A stretch of 64,000 nucleotides of DNA, taken from Alphaproteobacteria bacterium. GTDB lineage: Bacteria; Pseudomonadota; Alphaproteobacteria; TMED109. The stretch is from the NCBI GenBank assembly GCA_022825705.1, contig JAJDWH010000028.1, positions 1-64,000 on the forward strand, read 5' to 3'. This document shows, piece after piece, positions 55,146-64,000 of this stretch. The position numbers were made by a program, and so were the translations under genes. Every line of letters starts with the position of its first letter. Positions within the stretch are counted from its first letter, which is position 1. The notes under the pieces were generated by a model. The model was not told the DNA's origin and searched no databases. It was given only the letters and a program-made list of their open reading frames with translations.

Positions 55146-57272
55146 TTACCTGACCTTGGCCCGTTTGGCGCGTTGGACGGCTTCGATGATCGCATCCGCG
55201 GTCAACAGCTCCGGCAAGACTTCGCCCTCCGGAAGGGCCGGTCCGTACACGGCGTTGAACGGGACTCCCAGTCGCTGGTGTTTCGCCAGGTAGGCGGCGA
55301 TGTCGGGATCTGGAAGGGTCCAGTCACCTCGCAGCCCGACGATGTCGCCTACCTCGAGGAGGTCGCGCACCGGCGGCCGGTCAAGCACCAGGCGCTTGTT
55401 CACAACGCAGGTCACGCACCAATCGGCGGTCACGTCCACCAGGAGGACTTGGTCGGCGGCCAGGTCGGGCACGGCCGCGGGGCTCAGCGGCAGCCAAAGC
55501 GGGTCGCTGGGCGGCATCCGGTCGTCAGGCCCCGTGTAGCCGGCCATGGCCGGGAACAGAACCGCCAGCACCAGCGCCGCCAGGCCTGCGCCCCGCACGA
55601 CCGGGACGATCCGCTCGGCTGTCCTGGCCGCAAAGGCGAGCACCGCGAGCCCGCTCAGTCCCGCGGCGACAGCCGTCGGGATGGCTCCGGCCGCCGAGTG
55701 CAACACGGACAGCAGCCAGATGGCCGTGCCGAGGAGCATGAGCGCCAGCACCAGCTTGAGGCGTCCCATCCAGGGACCGGGTCGGGGCAATATGCCAAGG
55801 AGGCCCGGCCGGATGGCGACCAGCAGCCACGGGACGGCCATGCCCAGTCCGAGGCCCAGGAACACGACCAGGATGTCGCCGAAGCCGCGCGTGAGCGCAA
55901 AGCCCACCGCGGTGCCGACCACGGGTGCGGTGCACGGCGTGGCCAGAACGGTGGCAAACGCACCCTCTGCGAACGCGCCGGCGCGCCCCTTTGCGTCGCC
56001 GCCGGCGGCTAGGAACCATCGGCTCACCCGAACGGGCAGCCGGATATCGCAGATGCCGGCAAGAACTGCCGCGAACAGCAGGACGATCACCGCCAGGAAC
56101 GCGATGAACCCGGGTACCTGGAACTGGAACCCCCAACCGGCCGTCAGGCCGGCCGCCCGAATCGCGGCGACCAGAAGGGCAAGCAGGCCGAACGACGCCA
56201 CGATGCCGGCTGCCGTCGCGAGAAAGCTTGCGGAGACGGCTGCCCGGTCTTGCCCAGCCGCGTCGATCAACCGGGCAATCTTGATTCCGAGTACCGGCAG
56301 CACGCACGGCATCAGGTTCAGGATCAGGCCTCCGAGCAGGGCCAGCAGAAACGCGACGCCGAGCGTTAGGTCGCCGCCGGCCGCGGCCGGCGCCCCGGCA
56401 AGGACGAGTTCGCGGTGTGCGTTGGCCGCGCCCGTGATCAGAGTGACACCGATGTCGGCTCCTTCGAGTCGCTTGGGATCGAACGGGGGCAGGACGTCGA
56501 CATCGACCGCGACCGTCTTCCCGTCGGCCGAGATGGTCGCGCGGTCACTGCGGAAGAAGATTCCCTCTGGGCCCTCGAGGAGGGCGACGATTTGCTCCGG
56601 AGACGTATCCAGTTCGAACATGCTGTCCGCCGTGACGTGGACCGTGCGGACCCCGTCGAAGGCGGCGGTCAGTCGCTCGAATCCGGCCGCCTGCGGCGGG
56701 CCCGGGACGCGCGCTTCCGCCTCGGCGATGATGCGGGCATGGGAACTGGGGGGAGCGGCCCCGGCCGGCAGGTGCAGCAACGTGTCGGCTCGAACGGGGA
56801 TGCAGATCTGAGCGCAGACCTGGTAGTCGATTCCGGCATCGAGCGTGATCGGCTGCCCGGGCTCCTCGACATGGAGGCGGATCGGGATGAGCACGTTTCC
56901 CGCGTAGGTGCGCGTGACCAGCTGTCCCTGCTCGACCGACTGCTCCGGGGCGGGCCACACGAATTCGACGGACGCGACATTTTCCGAATCAGGGCCGACG
57001 CTGAGGCTGGGCGGCAGCCCGGCTTCGCCCGGGCTTCGCCAGTAGATGTGCCAGCCGTCGTCGAGCTCCACCTGCAGGCCGAGCGGGAGCGTCGGACGGG
57101 ATCCGGTCGCCGTCACGGCCGAAACGATCCGCGTCCGCCAGGATTCACCGTCACTCCATTCGGAGGCAGCATCGGCCGTCGCGCCGGCCGCAGCAGGCGC
57201 GGGCAGGCCGAGGGCCAGGACCAGGCAAATCGTGCCGCAGACGCGGCGAGTGCAATGGGAGGCGGTGATCAA
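55146..57272 (-). CDS. dsbD: Thiol:disulfide interchange protein DsbD/ScsB
   Basis: Carries electrons from cytoplasmic thioredoxin to periplasmic thiol proteins. The 708-residue protein has a signal peptide, a long N-terminal periplasmic domain with a CAQIC pair, then eight membrane helices including MPCVLPVLGIKIARL and FATVLATPCTAPVVG with the redox cysteines, and a C-terminal thioredoxin-like domain with TADWCVTCVVNK. All cysteines of the relay are present. The extended N-terminal domain favours ScsB. Peroxiredoxin downstream fits a thiol-redox theme. Confidence 0.93.
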   Translation of the reverse strand: MITASHCTRRVCGTICLVLALGLPAPAAAGATADAASEWSDGESWRTRIVSAVTATGSRPTLPLGLQVELDDGWHIYWRSPGEAGLPPSLSVGPDSENVASVEFVWPAPEQSVEQGQLVTRTYAGNVLIPIRLHVEEPGQPITLDAGIDYQVCAQICIPVRADTLLHLPAGAAPPSSHARIIAEAEARVPGPPQAAGFERLTAAFDGVRTVHVTADSMFELDTSPEQIVALLEGPEGIFFRSDRATISADGKTVAVDVDVLPPFDPKRLEGADIGVTLITGAANAHRELVLAGAPAAAGGDLTLGVAFLLALLGGLILNLMPCVLPVLGIKIARLIDAAGQDRAAVSASFLATAAGIVASFGLLALLVAAIRAAGLTAGWGFQFQVPGFIAFLAVIVLLFAAVLAGICDIRLPVRVSRWFLAAGGDAKGRAGAFAEGAFATVLATPCTAPVVGTAVGFALTRGFGDILVVFLGLGLGMAVPWLLVAIRPGLLGILPRPGPWMGRLKLVLALMLLGTAIWLLSVLHSAAGAIPTAVAAGLSGLAVLAFAARTAERIVPVVRGAGLAALVLAVLFPAMAGYTGPDDRMPPSDPLWLPLSPAAVPDLAADQVLLVDVTADWCVTCVVNKRLVLDRPPVRDLLEVGDIVGLRGDWTLPDPDIAAYLAKHQRLGVPFNAVYGPALPEGEVLPELLTADAIIEAVQRAKRAKVR

Positions 57273-57360
57273 GGTAGCGACAGGGTTGGCAGTGCGGCGC
57301 CTAGAGGCAGGCCACTTGAGACATAGGGCATGCCAATGTCAAGGCGTCAGTTGAGCGTAC

Positions 57361-58857
57361 TCATCCGCGTTCCGCCGCCGGGGGTTTCCATCTGAGCACG
57401 GGACTCCGAGCGGCTCGGGTCTCATCGGCGCGCCGGCGGGGAGCATTCCCGGGCGCATCGGCAAAGTTGCCCGCCTCGGAGCCGTGGGCACGGGCCGCCA
57501 GGTCAAGGGCAGCCTCGATGAAAGAATCCAGCGTGGTCCGGCTTTCCGTTTCAGTGGGTTCCACCAGCAGCGCCCCTGAAACCACCAACGGAAAATAGAC
57601 CGTGGGAGGATGAAACCCATGCTCAATCAAGGCCTTGGCAAAGTCGAGCGTGGTTACCCCGGTACCGTCAAGAAACGAGTCGTCGAACAGGCACTCGTGC
57701 ATGCACGGTCCCGGGTAGGCCGGAGACAGAGTGTCGGCCAGCGCAGAGCGCAGGTAGTTGGCGTTGAGCACGGCGTCCTCGGCAACCTGCCGGATACCCT
57801 CCCGGCCGTAGCTCAAACAGTACGCCAGGGCCCGCACGAAGGTTCCCATCTGGCCGTGGAAAGCCCGCAGCCGCCCAAAGCTGGCACCGGCCGGGCCGGT
57901 GGCCTGCTCCAGCAGGCGAAGCTGTCCGCCGTCCTCGGGCAGGACCCATGGCAGCGGCGCAAACGGCGCGAGAGCTGCAGACAGCACCGTGGGACCGGCG
58001 CCTGGGCCGCCGCCTCCGTGCGGCGTGGAAAAGGTCTTGTGCAGGTTGATGTGCATGGCGTCCACGCCCAGATCACCCGGCTTCACCTTTCCCACCAAGG
58101 CATTGAAATTGGCGCCATCGCAGTAGAAGTAGGCCCCCGCGGCATGGGTCGCCTCCGCCATTGCCTGAATGTCGGATTCGAACACGCCGCAGGTGTTCGG
58201 ATTGGTCAGCATGATGGCGGCGACGTCGGGGCCGAGGGCCGCTTCGAGGCTTGCGGTATCGACGCGCCCGTCGGTACCTTCTTGGACCTTCTCCACCTCG
58301 AACCCGCAAAACGCAGCGGTCGCCGGGTTCGTTCCGTGGGCGGAATCCGGCACCAGGATGCGGTGGCGTGCCTCGCCCTTGGCTTCATGCGCCGCCCTGA
58401 TCGCCATCAGGCCGCACAGCTCTCCGTGGGCCCCGGCAGCGGGCCACATCGCCACTGCCGGCAATCCGGTGAGGGTCCGCAGCCAGCGCGCCAGTTCGTC
58501 GATCACCGTGAGGGCTCCCTGCACGGTGGAGATCGGCTGCAGCGGGTGCACGTCAGCGAAGCCAGGCAGCCGGGCGAGCTTTTCGTGGAGCCGGGGATTG
58601 TGCTTCATCGTGCACGATCCCAGCGGATAGAAGGCGGTATCGATTCCGTGGTTGAGGCGGCTGAGGCGAGTGTAATGGCGCACCACGGTCGCTTCGTCGA
58701 GATCGGGCAGCCCGATTCCTGTCGACCGTTCGGCAGAGCCGAGCCGTGTCGCGCAACCTGCGGGCGCCGGCAGATCAATGCCGCTCCGGCCCGGCGACCC
58801 GAGCTCAAACAGGAGAGGTTCGGCGCGGTCCGGGGCTCCGGACTGGGTGTCGCTCAT
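57361..58857 (-). CDS. gcvPB: Glycine dehydrogenase (decarboxylating), subunit 2
   Basis: The C-terminal, PLP-carrying half of a split P-protein. The PLP lysine is in MHINLHKTFSTPHGGGGPGA; NTCGVFESDI and GANFNALVGKVKPGDLG lie before it. At 498 residues it is normal for the two-subunit type. It overlaps gcvPA by ATGA, so the subunits are made in equal amount. The last ~25 residues (Arg/Pro-rich) look like a non-conserved tail. Confidence 0.96.
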   Translation of the reverse strand: MSDTQSGAPDRAEPLLFELGSPGRSGIDLPAPAGCATRLGSAERSTGIGLPDLDEATVVRHYTRLSRLNHGIDTAFYPLGSCTMKHNPRLHEKLARLPGFADVHPLQPISTVQGALTVIDELARWLRTLTGLPAVAMWPAAGAHGELCGLMAIRAAHEAKGEARHRILVPDSAHGTNPATAAFCGFEVEKVQEGTDGRVDTASLEAALGPDVAAIMLTNPNTCGVFESDIQAMAEATHAAGAYFYCDGANFNALVGKVKPGDLGVDAMHINLHKTFSTPHGGGGPGAGPTVLSAALAPFAPLPWVLPEDGGQLRLLEQATGPAGASFGRLRAFHGQMGTFVRALAYCLSYGREGIRQVAEDAVLNANYLRSALADTLSPAYPGPCMHECLFDDSFLDGTGVTTLDFAKALIEHGFHPPTVYFPLVVSGALLVEPTETESRTTLDSFIEAALDLAARAHGSEAGNFADAPGNAPRRRADETRAARSPVLRWKPPAAERG

Positions 58858-60206
58858 CGCAGTGTCTCCTCGAAGGCGGCGCCCAGGCGCTCAATGTCGT
58901 CATCAGTCGTGAGTTCGGTGGCTGCAATCAGGAGATGGTTCGCGAGGTCGTCGCGGTCGGGGTAGAGGCGAGAGACGGGTACGCCGGCGAGCACGCCGTG
59001 CTCCTGCTGCATGGCCGTGGCCACGTCCTCGGCAGGACGATCGAGAGCAGCCAGGAATTCGTTGAAGAACGTGCTGTTGGCAACACTGACGCCCTCGACT
59101 GCGTCAATGCGCTCTGCCGTTTGGACGGCAGCCTCGTGGTTCAGGCGGGCGAGGCGAGCCAGACCGGTCTCGCCGAGGAGCGAGAGATGGACGGAAAAGG
59201 CGAGCGCACACAACCCGCTGTTGGTACAGATGTTGCTGGTGGCACGGCCACGTCTGATGTGCTGCTCGCGCGCGGCGAGAGTCAACACGAATGAGCGTTC
59301 GCCCTCGGTGTCCACCGTTTCACCGGCGAGCCGCCCCGGCATGTTCCGCACGTACTTGTCCCGGGTAGCGAACAAGCCGACGTACGGTCCGCCGAACGCC
59401 AGGCCCACGCCGAGCGACTGTCCTTCGGCAACCACAATGTCCGCGCCGTCTTCGCCGGGCGAACGGAGCGCACCCAGCGCGACGGTTTCGGGGACTGCCA
59501 CGATCAGCAGGGCGCCGGCGGCATGCGCCGCGTCTGCCCAGGGTCGCAGATCGCCAACGGCGCCGAAGACGTCCGGGTACTGCACCAGCACTGCCGCGCA
59601 GTCGTCGGGAAGTGCATCGGGACTTGCCGGCAGCCACTGTCCTGGCTCGGCGCCCGACAGCGGAACCAGTTCCAGGCCTGCGAAGTGGAAGTACGTCGCC
59701 AGGGTCTCATGCCAGTGCGGGTGTAGGCGGTCGGCCACCGCGATTCGGCTGCGTCGGGTGATGCGGGCGGCCATCAGGGTGGCTTCTACGCACGCCGTCG
59801 AGCCGTCGTACATCGATGCGTTGGCGACCTCGCACCCGGTCAGCAAGGCCACTTGTGTCTGGAACTCGAACAGGGTCTGAAGCGTTCCCTGGCTGATTTC
59901 CGGCTGATAGGGCGTGTAGGAGGTCAGGAATTCCCCGCGCTGGATCAGCGCGTCGACGCTGGCCGGTATGTAGTGGCGGTACGCGCCGGCGCCGAGGAAG
60001 AACGGCCCGTCGCCAGCGGCGCGGTTTCGGCCGCTCAGTTTCTCGAAAACCCGTTCGATCTCGATCTCGCTGGCTGCCGGCGGCAGGTCCAGCACCGGGT
60101 CGAGGACTTCGGACGGCACGTCGGAAAAAAGGTCGTTGATCGCCGACACCCCGATTCGGTCCAGCATGGCGCGGCGATCCGCTTCGGTGTTTGGAAGCCA
60201 GCGCAT
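58854..60206 (-). CDS. gcvPA: Glycine dehydrogenase (decarboxylating), subunit 1
   Basis: The N-terminal half of the split P-protein, 450 residues. It opens with MRWLPNTEADRRAMLDRIGV and has YTPYQPEISQGTLQTLFEFQ and EGQSLGVGLAFGGPYVGLFA, all family landmarks. With gcvPB it decarboxylates glycine and loads the aminomethyl group on GcvH. It starts 5 bases after gcvH. Confidence 0.96.
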   Translation of the reverse strand: MRWLPNTEADRRAMLDRIGVSAINDLFSDVPSEVLDPVLDLPPAASEIEIERVFEKLSGRNRAAGDGPFFLGAGAYRHYIPASVDALIQRGEFLTSYTPYQPEISQGTLQTLFEFQTQVALLTGCEVANASMYDGSTACVEATLMAARITRRSRIAVADRLHPHWHETLATYFHFAGLELVPLSGAEPGQWLPASPDALPDDCAAVLVQYPDVFGAVGDLRPWADAAHAAGALLIVAVPETVALGALRSPGEDGADIVVAEGQSLGVGLAFGGPYVGLFATRDKYVRNMPGRLAGETVDTEGERSFVLTLAAREQHIRRGRATSNICTNSGLCALAFSVHLSLLGETGLARLARLNHEAAVQTAERIDAVEGVSVANSTFFNEFLAALDRPAEDVATAMQQEHGVLAGVPVSRLYPDRDDLANHLLIAATELTTDDDIERLGAAFEETLR

Positions 60207-60210
60207 GGGA

Positions 60211-60591
60211 TCAGGCCTCGCCGGTCAGGGCCGCATAGGCCGCTTCATCCAGAAGCTGGTCAAACTCTCCTGGGTCGGCCATCCGGATCCGGAGGAACCA
60301 GCCGTCGCCGGCGGCATCTGCATTGACGGTCTCCGGCGCGTCGCTCAGGACCGGGTTGGTCTCCGTGACCTGCCCCGCCACCGGCGCATAGACTTCGGAT
60401 GCGGCCTTGACGGATTCGACGACGGCGACCTCCTCGCCGGCGGCAACGGTCCGGCCGACCTCGGGCAGCTCGACGAATACGATGTCACCCAGCTGGTCCT
60501 GCGCGTATTCGGTGATTCCGACGGTGGCGACATCGCCATCCACGGTGACCCATTCGTGGTCCTTGGTGTAGCGAAGGTTTGGCATACGCAT
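60211..60591 (-). CDS. gcvH: Glycine cleavage system H protein
   Basis: The lipoyl carrier of the complex. The lipoylated lysine is Lys62 in [20 protein letters not shown] at 60591 is very close to a GAGG site; ATG at 60585 has better spacing and gives 124 residues, the more usual N-terminus ([12 protein letters not shown]). The gcvT stop is only 4 bases upstream, so the genes are coupled. Confidence 0.97.
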   Translation of the reverse strand: MRMPNLRYTKDHEWVTVDGDVATVGITEYAQDQLGDIVFVELPEVGRTVAAGEEVAVVESVKAASEVYAPVAGQVTETNPVLSDAPETVNADAAGDGWFLRIRMADPGEFDQLLDEAAYAALTGEA

Positions 60592-60595
60592 GTCC

Positions 60596-61726
60596 TCAGG
60601 TGGGTCGTTTTTGGTGGCGGCGAGTCGGCACGAACGGAAGTGGGGTCACCATGGCCGGCACCTTCCGCCCCCGAAGTTCAACCTGGAGAACGGTGCCGGG
60701 TTCGGAATACTGGGTGGCGACGTACCCCATCGCGATAGGAACACCGAGCGACGGTGAGAAGGTCCCGCTGGTGACCTCGCCGATCTCGTGTCCGGATGCG
60801 TCCCGGACCACGGCGCCGCTGCGGACCACGCCGCGGCCTTCTGGAAGGAATCCCGCGCGTCGCCGGGCAGGACCGTTCGCCAGTTCGCGTTCGATGCGCG
60901 CACCGCCGGGCACCGCGAGGGCACCCTGTCGTCGCGCGCCGAACGTCCACGTCAATCCCGCTTCGACGGGACTGGTGTCGACATTGATGTCGCTTCCATA
61001 GAGGCACAGACCGGCCTCGAGTCGAAGACTGTCGCGCGCGCCGAGGCCGGCTGGCCGCACCTCCGGACGGGCAAGCAGCGCCTCGGCGACCGACACGGCG
61101 GCCGCCCCGTCGCAGCCGATCTCGAAACCGTCCTCGCCGGTATATCCGCTGCGGCTGAACGTGCACGGCACGCCAAGGAACTCGAACTCCCCGTAGGCGA
61201 ACGGCGCCAGCTCGAGTGCGGCCGGAGTCAGGTGGGACAAGGCGTCGGCAGCCTTCGGTCCCTGGAGCGCGAGCAGCGCCCGCTCCTCCCGGTGACTGAA
61301 CGTGAGTGCGGGCAAGCGTGCCCGGAACCACGTCAGATCCGCGTCAATCCTGGCGGCATTGATGACCAGGAAGACGTCGTCGTCTCGGCGGGTGAGGAGC
61401 AAGTCATCCACAATGCCGCCGTCGTCATTGGTGACGACGGCGTATCGGGTGCGACCGGGGGCTAGAGATTGCAGGCTGGCCGGGATCAGGGATTCGAGCC
61501 CGACGAGCGCATCGTCGCCGGACACTTCAACTTGGCCCATGTGAGACACGTCGAAGAGGGAGGCAGAATCGCGGGTCCAGCGGTGCTCGGCAAGGATGCC
61601 CTCGTACTGCACGGGGAGTTCCCAGCCGGCAAACGGGACCAGCTTGGCCCCAAGAGCCACGTGCAGGTCATGGAGCGGCGTGCAGCGGGGCGTGCCTTCT
61701 GAAGATCCTGGCAGGGGAGCCTCCAT
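60596..61726 (-). CDS. gcvT: Aminomethyltransferase (T protein)
   Basis: Transfers the aminomethyl carbon from GcvH to tetrahydrofolate. The N-terminus [33 protein letters not shown], and [10 protein letters not shown] are diagnostic. It is the first gene of the operon, under a tandem glycine riboswitch that ends 37 bases before ATG at 61726. That ATG overlaps the GGAGG site itself (ATGGAGG) and has no other Shine-Dalgarno upstream. A CTG five bases after GGAGG is an alternative start and would remove four residues. Confidence 0.96.
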   Translation of the reverse strand: MEAPLPGSSEGTPRCTPLHDLHVALGAKLVPFAGWELPVQYEGILAEHRWTRDSASLFDVSHMGQVEVSGDDALVGLESLIPASLQSLAPGRTRYAVVTNDDGGIVDDLLLTRRDDDVFLVINAARIDADLTWFRARLPALTFSHREERALLALQGPKAADALSHLTPAALELAPFAYGEFEFLGVPCTFSRSGYTGEDGFEIGCDGAAAVSVAEALLARPEVRPAGLGARDSLRLEAGLCLYGSDINVDTSPVEAGLTWTFGARRQGALAVPGGARIERELANGPARRRAGFLPEGRGVVRSGAVVRDASGHEIGEVTSGTFSPSLGVPIAMGYVATQYSEPGTVLQVELRGRKVPAMVTPLPFVPTRRHQKRPT

Positions 61727-61762
61727 CCGGCACGGACGAACCCGCGCCGGGCAAGGCCTCCT

Positions 61763-61948
61763 CTGTCATGGAACCTGAGAGATTCGCCCGGATCCCGGAA
61801 CGGATGGCGGGTTTACCCCTTCGGTGGGCGGAGTGGCCTCCGCCGCTCTCCAGAGGTGCTCCAATCCCGCGGTCCCTTGCGCCTGAGAGGTTCCGAGGCC
61901 CCGTTGCTCCTTCGGCGTCGGCGACGTGCGCCGAACTCTCCCGCGGGC
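61763..61948 (-). ncRNA. Tandem glycine riboswitch
   Basis: Read on the minus strand, two aptamers follow one another. The 5' one (about 61948-61870) has GGAGAG..., CGCCGAAGGAGCAA and CCTCTCAGG; the 3' one (about 61857-61763) has GGAGAGCGG, CACCGAAGGGGTAA and GCGAATCTCTCAGG. These are the conserved core boxes of the class. The 3' aptamer retains the classic form; the 5' one is slightly diverged. It should switch gcvTHP on when glycine is abundant. Confidence 0.95.
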
Positions 61949-62003
61949 GGACAGCCGAAGCGTAGAGTATTGATCCGACAGGTCAATATCGCATTACGCG
62001 GCG

Positions 62004-63239
62004 TCAGACCTTTCGCATCACAACAATGCGGTTGCTGTTTGTTCCACGCCGGTTGTTCGCAACCCCCCAGCAGTTGGAGGTTTTGGTGAATTCCTGCTGG
62101 TTGATCATCACGCCGAGGACTTCCAGCGGCAATCCCTCGGCGGCAGCCACAACATGGGTTTCCAGACGGATGGTTCCGTTACGGACCTCGCCCACCTCAA
62201 AGGCGATGTGACCACCCCACCTCGTGACCCGGGCCAGCTCCACGAGCGTGGATCGGACGAACTGCTGCCAGTCGTCGACGTTCCGGAGCTGGGAGAGTCT
62301 GACGTCGTGGGGGTCGATTCCCAGGAACCAGCAGCGAAGCCAGTTGTCGGTTACGTAGTCGACCACGTCGAGAAATGGGGGCGAAGTCACGGTCAAGGCG
62401 ACCGCCCCGGACGGGATTTGGAATGTGTCGTTCGATTGCTCGGTCAACAGCAGGTGGCGCCTGGCCGTCGGCAGCACGCGCGATGACAGCAGGGACCGCG
62501 ACTTTCGTTCAATGATCGCTGGAACATCTCGGCGGGGCGGCACCTGGTTGCGACGCCGGTTGATGATCCGCTGCCGTTCCAGCGACACCGCCTGGTTGGG
62601 CGGCATGGTGTAGACCGAGAAGAACCCGGACGAGTGCCCGGTCAGCCGGTTGATCGCGATCATCCGGATCCACTTGTCCACCAGGTCCAGGCATCCGGCG
62701 TCCTGGCGGTCCAGGATCCATCGTCGAAGCCCTTCGATCCGGGCCAGGGTCTCTGGGTGGTAGAAGGCCTCCAGATCGCCGCGGTCAACGCGGGTGAAAT
62801 TGTCCCACGGAATCGACCGGAGACGCGTCACGACCTCGGATTGGGTGGGAGGGTTGATACGGGGCTCGGTAAAGGCCTTGCTCAGTGGGTTGGTGTCGTT
62901 CCCGTAGGGAATCCGTTCGGCCAGTGCTGCCTCGATCGGTGTCGTACCCCTGCCCATAAAGGGGTCGTAGACAACGTCGTTCCTAGCCGTTAGACGCCGG
63001 ATGTAGAACCCCGGGAGCTGCGGCTTGAAACAGGCGCGGTACGAGACTTCGTGAATGCGATGCGCCTGGCGTTGCCGTGCGGTCCAGAACTCGTTAACGA
63101 AATACCGCACACCGTCCATCGTCTCGACTTGGGTCGGTGTTCCGAATTCGGCGAAGTTCTCCAGATCATCGACAAGGTCGGTCGGGCCGAGGACCGATCT
63201 CTCCGGTGGTGTTCCGTTAGCCGCGATTACAGTCGACAG
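62004..63239 (-). CDS. Orphan DNA methyltransferase (N4/N6-amino type)
   Basis: The 411-residue product modifies DNA bases using SAM. The SAM motif VYDPFMGRGTTPIEAA is at residues ~91-106, and the catalytic motif VTSPPFLDVVDY (TSPP[YF]) at ~284-295. The ~190 residues between them probably contain target recognition. No restriction gene lies beside it. The conserved part before motif I (RYFVNEFWTARQRQAHRIHE) has no ATG, GTG or TTG well placed: CTG at 63239 has GGAGG five bases upstream, ATG at 63119 cuts into the domain, TTG at ~63392 is distant. CTG was used. Confidence 0.82.
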   Translation of the reverse strand: MSTVIAANGTPPERSVLGPTDLVDDLENFAEFGTPTQVETMDGVRYFVNEFWTARQRQAHRIHEVSYRACFKPQLPGFYIRRLTARNDVVYDPFMGRGTTPIEAALAERIPYGNDTNPLSKAFTEPRINPPTQSEVVTRLRSIPWDNFTRVDRGDLEAFYHPETLARIEGLRRWILDRQDAGCLDLVDKWIRMIAINRLTGHSSGFFSVYTMPPNQAVSLERQRIINRRRNQVPPRRDVPAIIERKSRSLLSSRVLPTARRHLLLTEQSNDTFQIPSGAVALTVTSPPFLDVVDYVTDNWLRCWFLGIDPHDVRLSQLRNVDDWQQFVRSTLVELARVTRWGGHIAFEVGEVRNGTIRLETHVVAAAEGLPLEVLGVMINQQEFTKTSNCWGVANNRRGTNSNRIVVMRKV

Positions 63240-63513
63240 CTTGGCCTCCTTGACGGGTCGGACCTGCGCGCCCCCGTCCCTTAGCGGCGTCTGGCCTGCG
63301 ACCGGCCCTTCGCCTTGGGTGCCCGCGCCCGACGTTTCGGGTATGCGTTCCCCTGACTGCAGTTTCGTAGAAGAGCGACGGACGTGGTGCAAGTCCTCGC
63401 CGGTTCGGAACCGGATCTGTCGGGCCGCGTGCCGCGATGTGGACACGTCCGGCGGCCAGGCCGCCTGCGCTGCAGGGCCACGGCGGACCGCCGTGGCCAA
63501 GGATGGAAGACCG

Positions 63514-64000
63514 CTAGTCGTCTGTATCCGGAAAGCGATCGACGAGCGCCGCATGCAGGTCCGGATCGCCGGCAGCGAGGATGGTTCCGTTGGATCCCGG
63601 CTGGCACCCGTCCCACGCACTGGCGATGCCGCCAGCCGCGGAAATGATCGCCATGCCCGGCAGCACGTCCCAGGGCTTGATATCGGATTCCACGACTACG
63701 TCGATGTAGCCGGCCGCCAGCATCGCATAGCCCCAGCAATCCGTGCCGTACCGCACAAACAGGGCCTGATCGGTCAGCCGCTGGAAGGCCGCGCGAGCGG
63801 CGGCCGAGCGAATCATGCCCGGCTCCGTCATCGCGACGATCATGCGCTCCGGATCCGCCGGGCGGGAGGTGGTCACCAGCTCGCCGTTTAGCCAAGCTCC
63901 CTGTGGCGCTCCCCACATGCGTTCCCCCGTGATCGCCTGATCGATGACACCGATCGTCGGGTGCCCTCGCTCCAGCAGTCCGACGAGTGTGCCGAAGACC
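63514..64000 (-). CDS. Histidinol-phosphatase/inositol-monophosphatase family, C-terminal part
   Basis: The frame is open to the right edge, so the N-terminus with the first metal motifs is missing. The visible part reads FGTLVGLLERGHPTIGVIDQ, then GAWLNGE, TDCWGYAMLAAGYIDVVVES, and the metal motif KPWDVLPGMAIISAAGGIASAWDG. The TDCWGY segment and lack of a GxGG-type end favour HisN-like histidinol-phosphate phosphatase, but IMPase or CysQ relatives are possible. It reads toward the methyltransferase gene on the same strand. Confidence 0.85.
   Translation of the reverse strand, partial: VFGTLVGLLERGHPTIGVIDQAITGERMWGAPQGAWLNGELVTTSRPADPERMIVAMTEPGMIRSAAARAAFQRLTDQALFVRYGTDCWGYAMLAAGYIDVVVESDIKPWDVLPGMAIISAAGGIASAWDGCQPGSNGTILAAGDPDLHAALVDRFPDTDD

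Overview
The window is G+C-rich, densely coded bacterial chromosome. Lipid A synthesis (lpxC), outer-membrane assembly (bamB), a C-terminal outer-membrane barrel and DsbD show a Gram-negative cell. The mix of a TRAP transporter, class III CoA transferase, XDH/Cox-type molybdoenzyme, ETF-ubiquinone oxidoreductase, quinoprotein-relay proteins and a split glycine decarboxylase suggests an alphaproteobacterium, possibly an uncultured marine or host-associated Rhodospirillales-like lineage. That placement is inference from gene content; no 16S rRNA gene or ribosomal protein cluster is present. No CRISPR array, intact insertion sequence or prophage was seen.

Left part (1-18 kb): the 3' end of a Calx-beta/beta-barrel protein, a frameshifted DUF2285-like gene, an RpiR regulator, UDP-glucose dehydrogenase, an M48 lipoprotein protease, small cupin/SRPBCC/ABM proteins, a four-domain rhodanese protein divergent from a thiol-dioxygenase-like cupin, and a four-gene operon for a molybdenum hydroxylase (FAD, 2Fe-2S and Mo subunits) ending in moaD. 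An unknown exported protein and an AT-rich, palindrome-rich island follow.

Middle (18-45 kb): a DctPQM TRAP transporter, an orphan excisionase-like HTH gene, a polyamine locus (speD, PLP decarboxylase, convergent speE), yggT/argG, tRNA-Ala(CGC), an exported isochorismatase-like hydrolase with a MarR regulator and a perfect 18-bp palindrome, an orphan quinoprotein-relay pair (SoxYZ-like carrier and zinc hydrolase), CoA transferase, a hydroxyisobutyrate-dehydrogenase-like enzyme, a DMT exporter, an amidohydrolase, dxs, an Old Yellow Enzyme, a class III transaminase and an HpcH-type aldolase. Two gene-free stretches of about 0.94 kb lie here; one carries a Fur-like box and a long hairpin.

Right part (44-64 kb): the TPR-bamB-der operon, an HSL-type esterase, lpxC, an exported protein of 18 MORN repeats, a sorbosone-dehydrogenase-like propeller coupled to ETF-QO, a Prx5-type peroxiredoxin that appears to start at ATA, DsbD, the gcvT-gcvH-gcvPA-gcvPB operon under a tandem glycine riboswitch, an orphan DNA methyltransferase with no clear canonical start, and the C-terminal part of a HisN/IMPase-type phosphatase running off the right edge.

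No wholly new multi-gene system could be shown. The strongest leads are the MORN protein, the orphan quinoprotein-relay pair, the rhodanese/dioxygenase pair, the palindrome clusters, and genes whose good Shine-Dalgarno sequences face non-canonical start codons.
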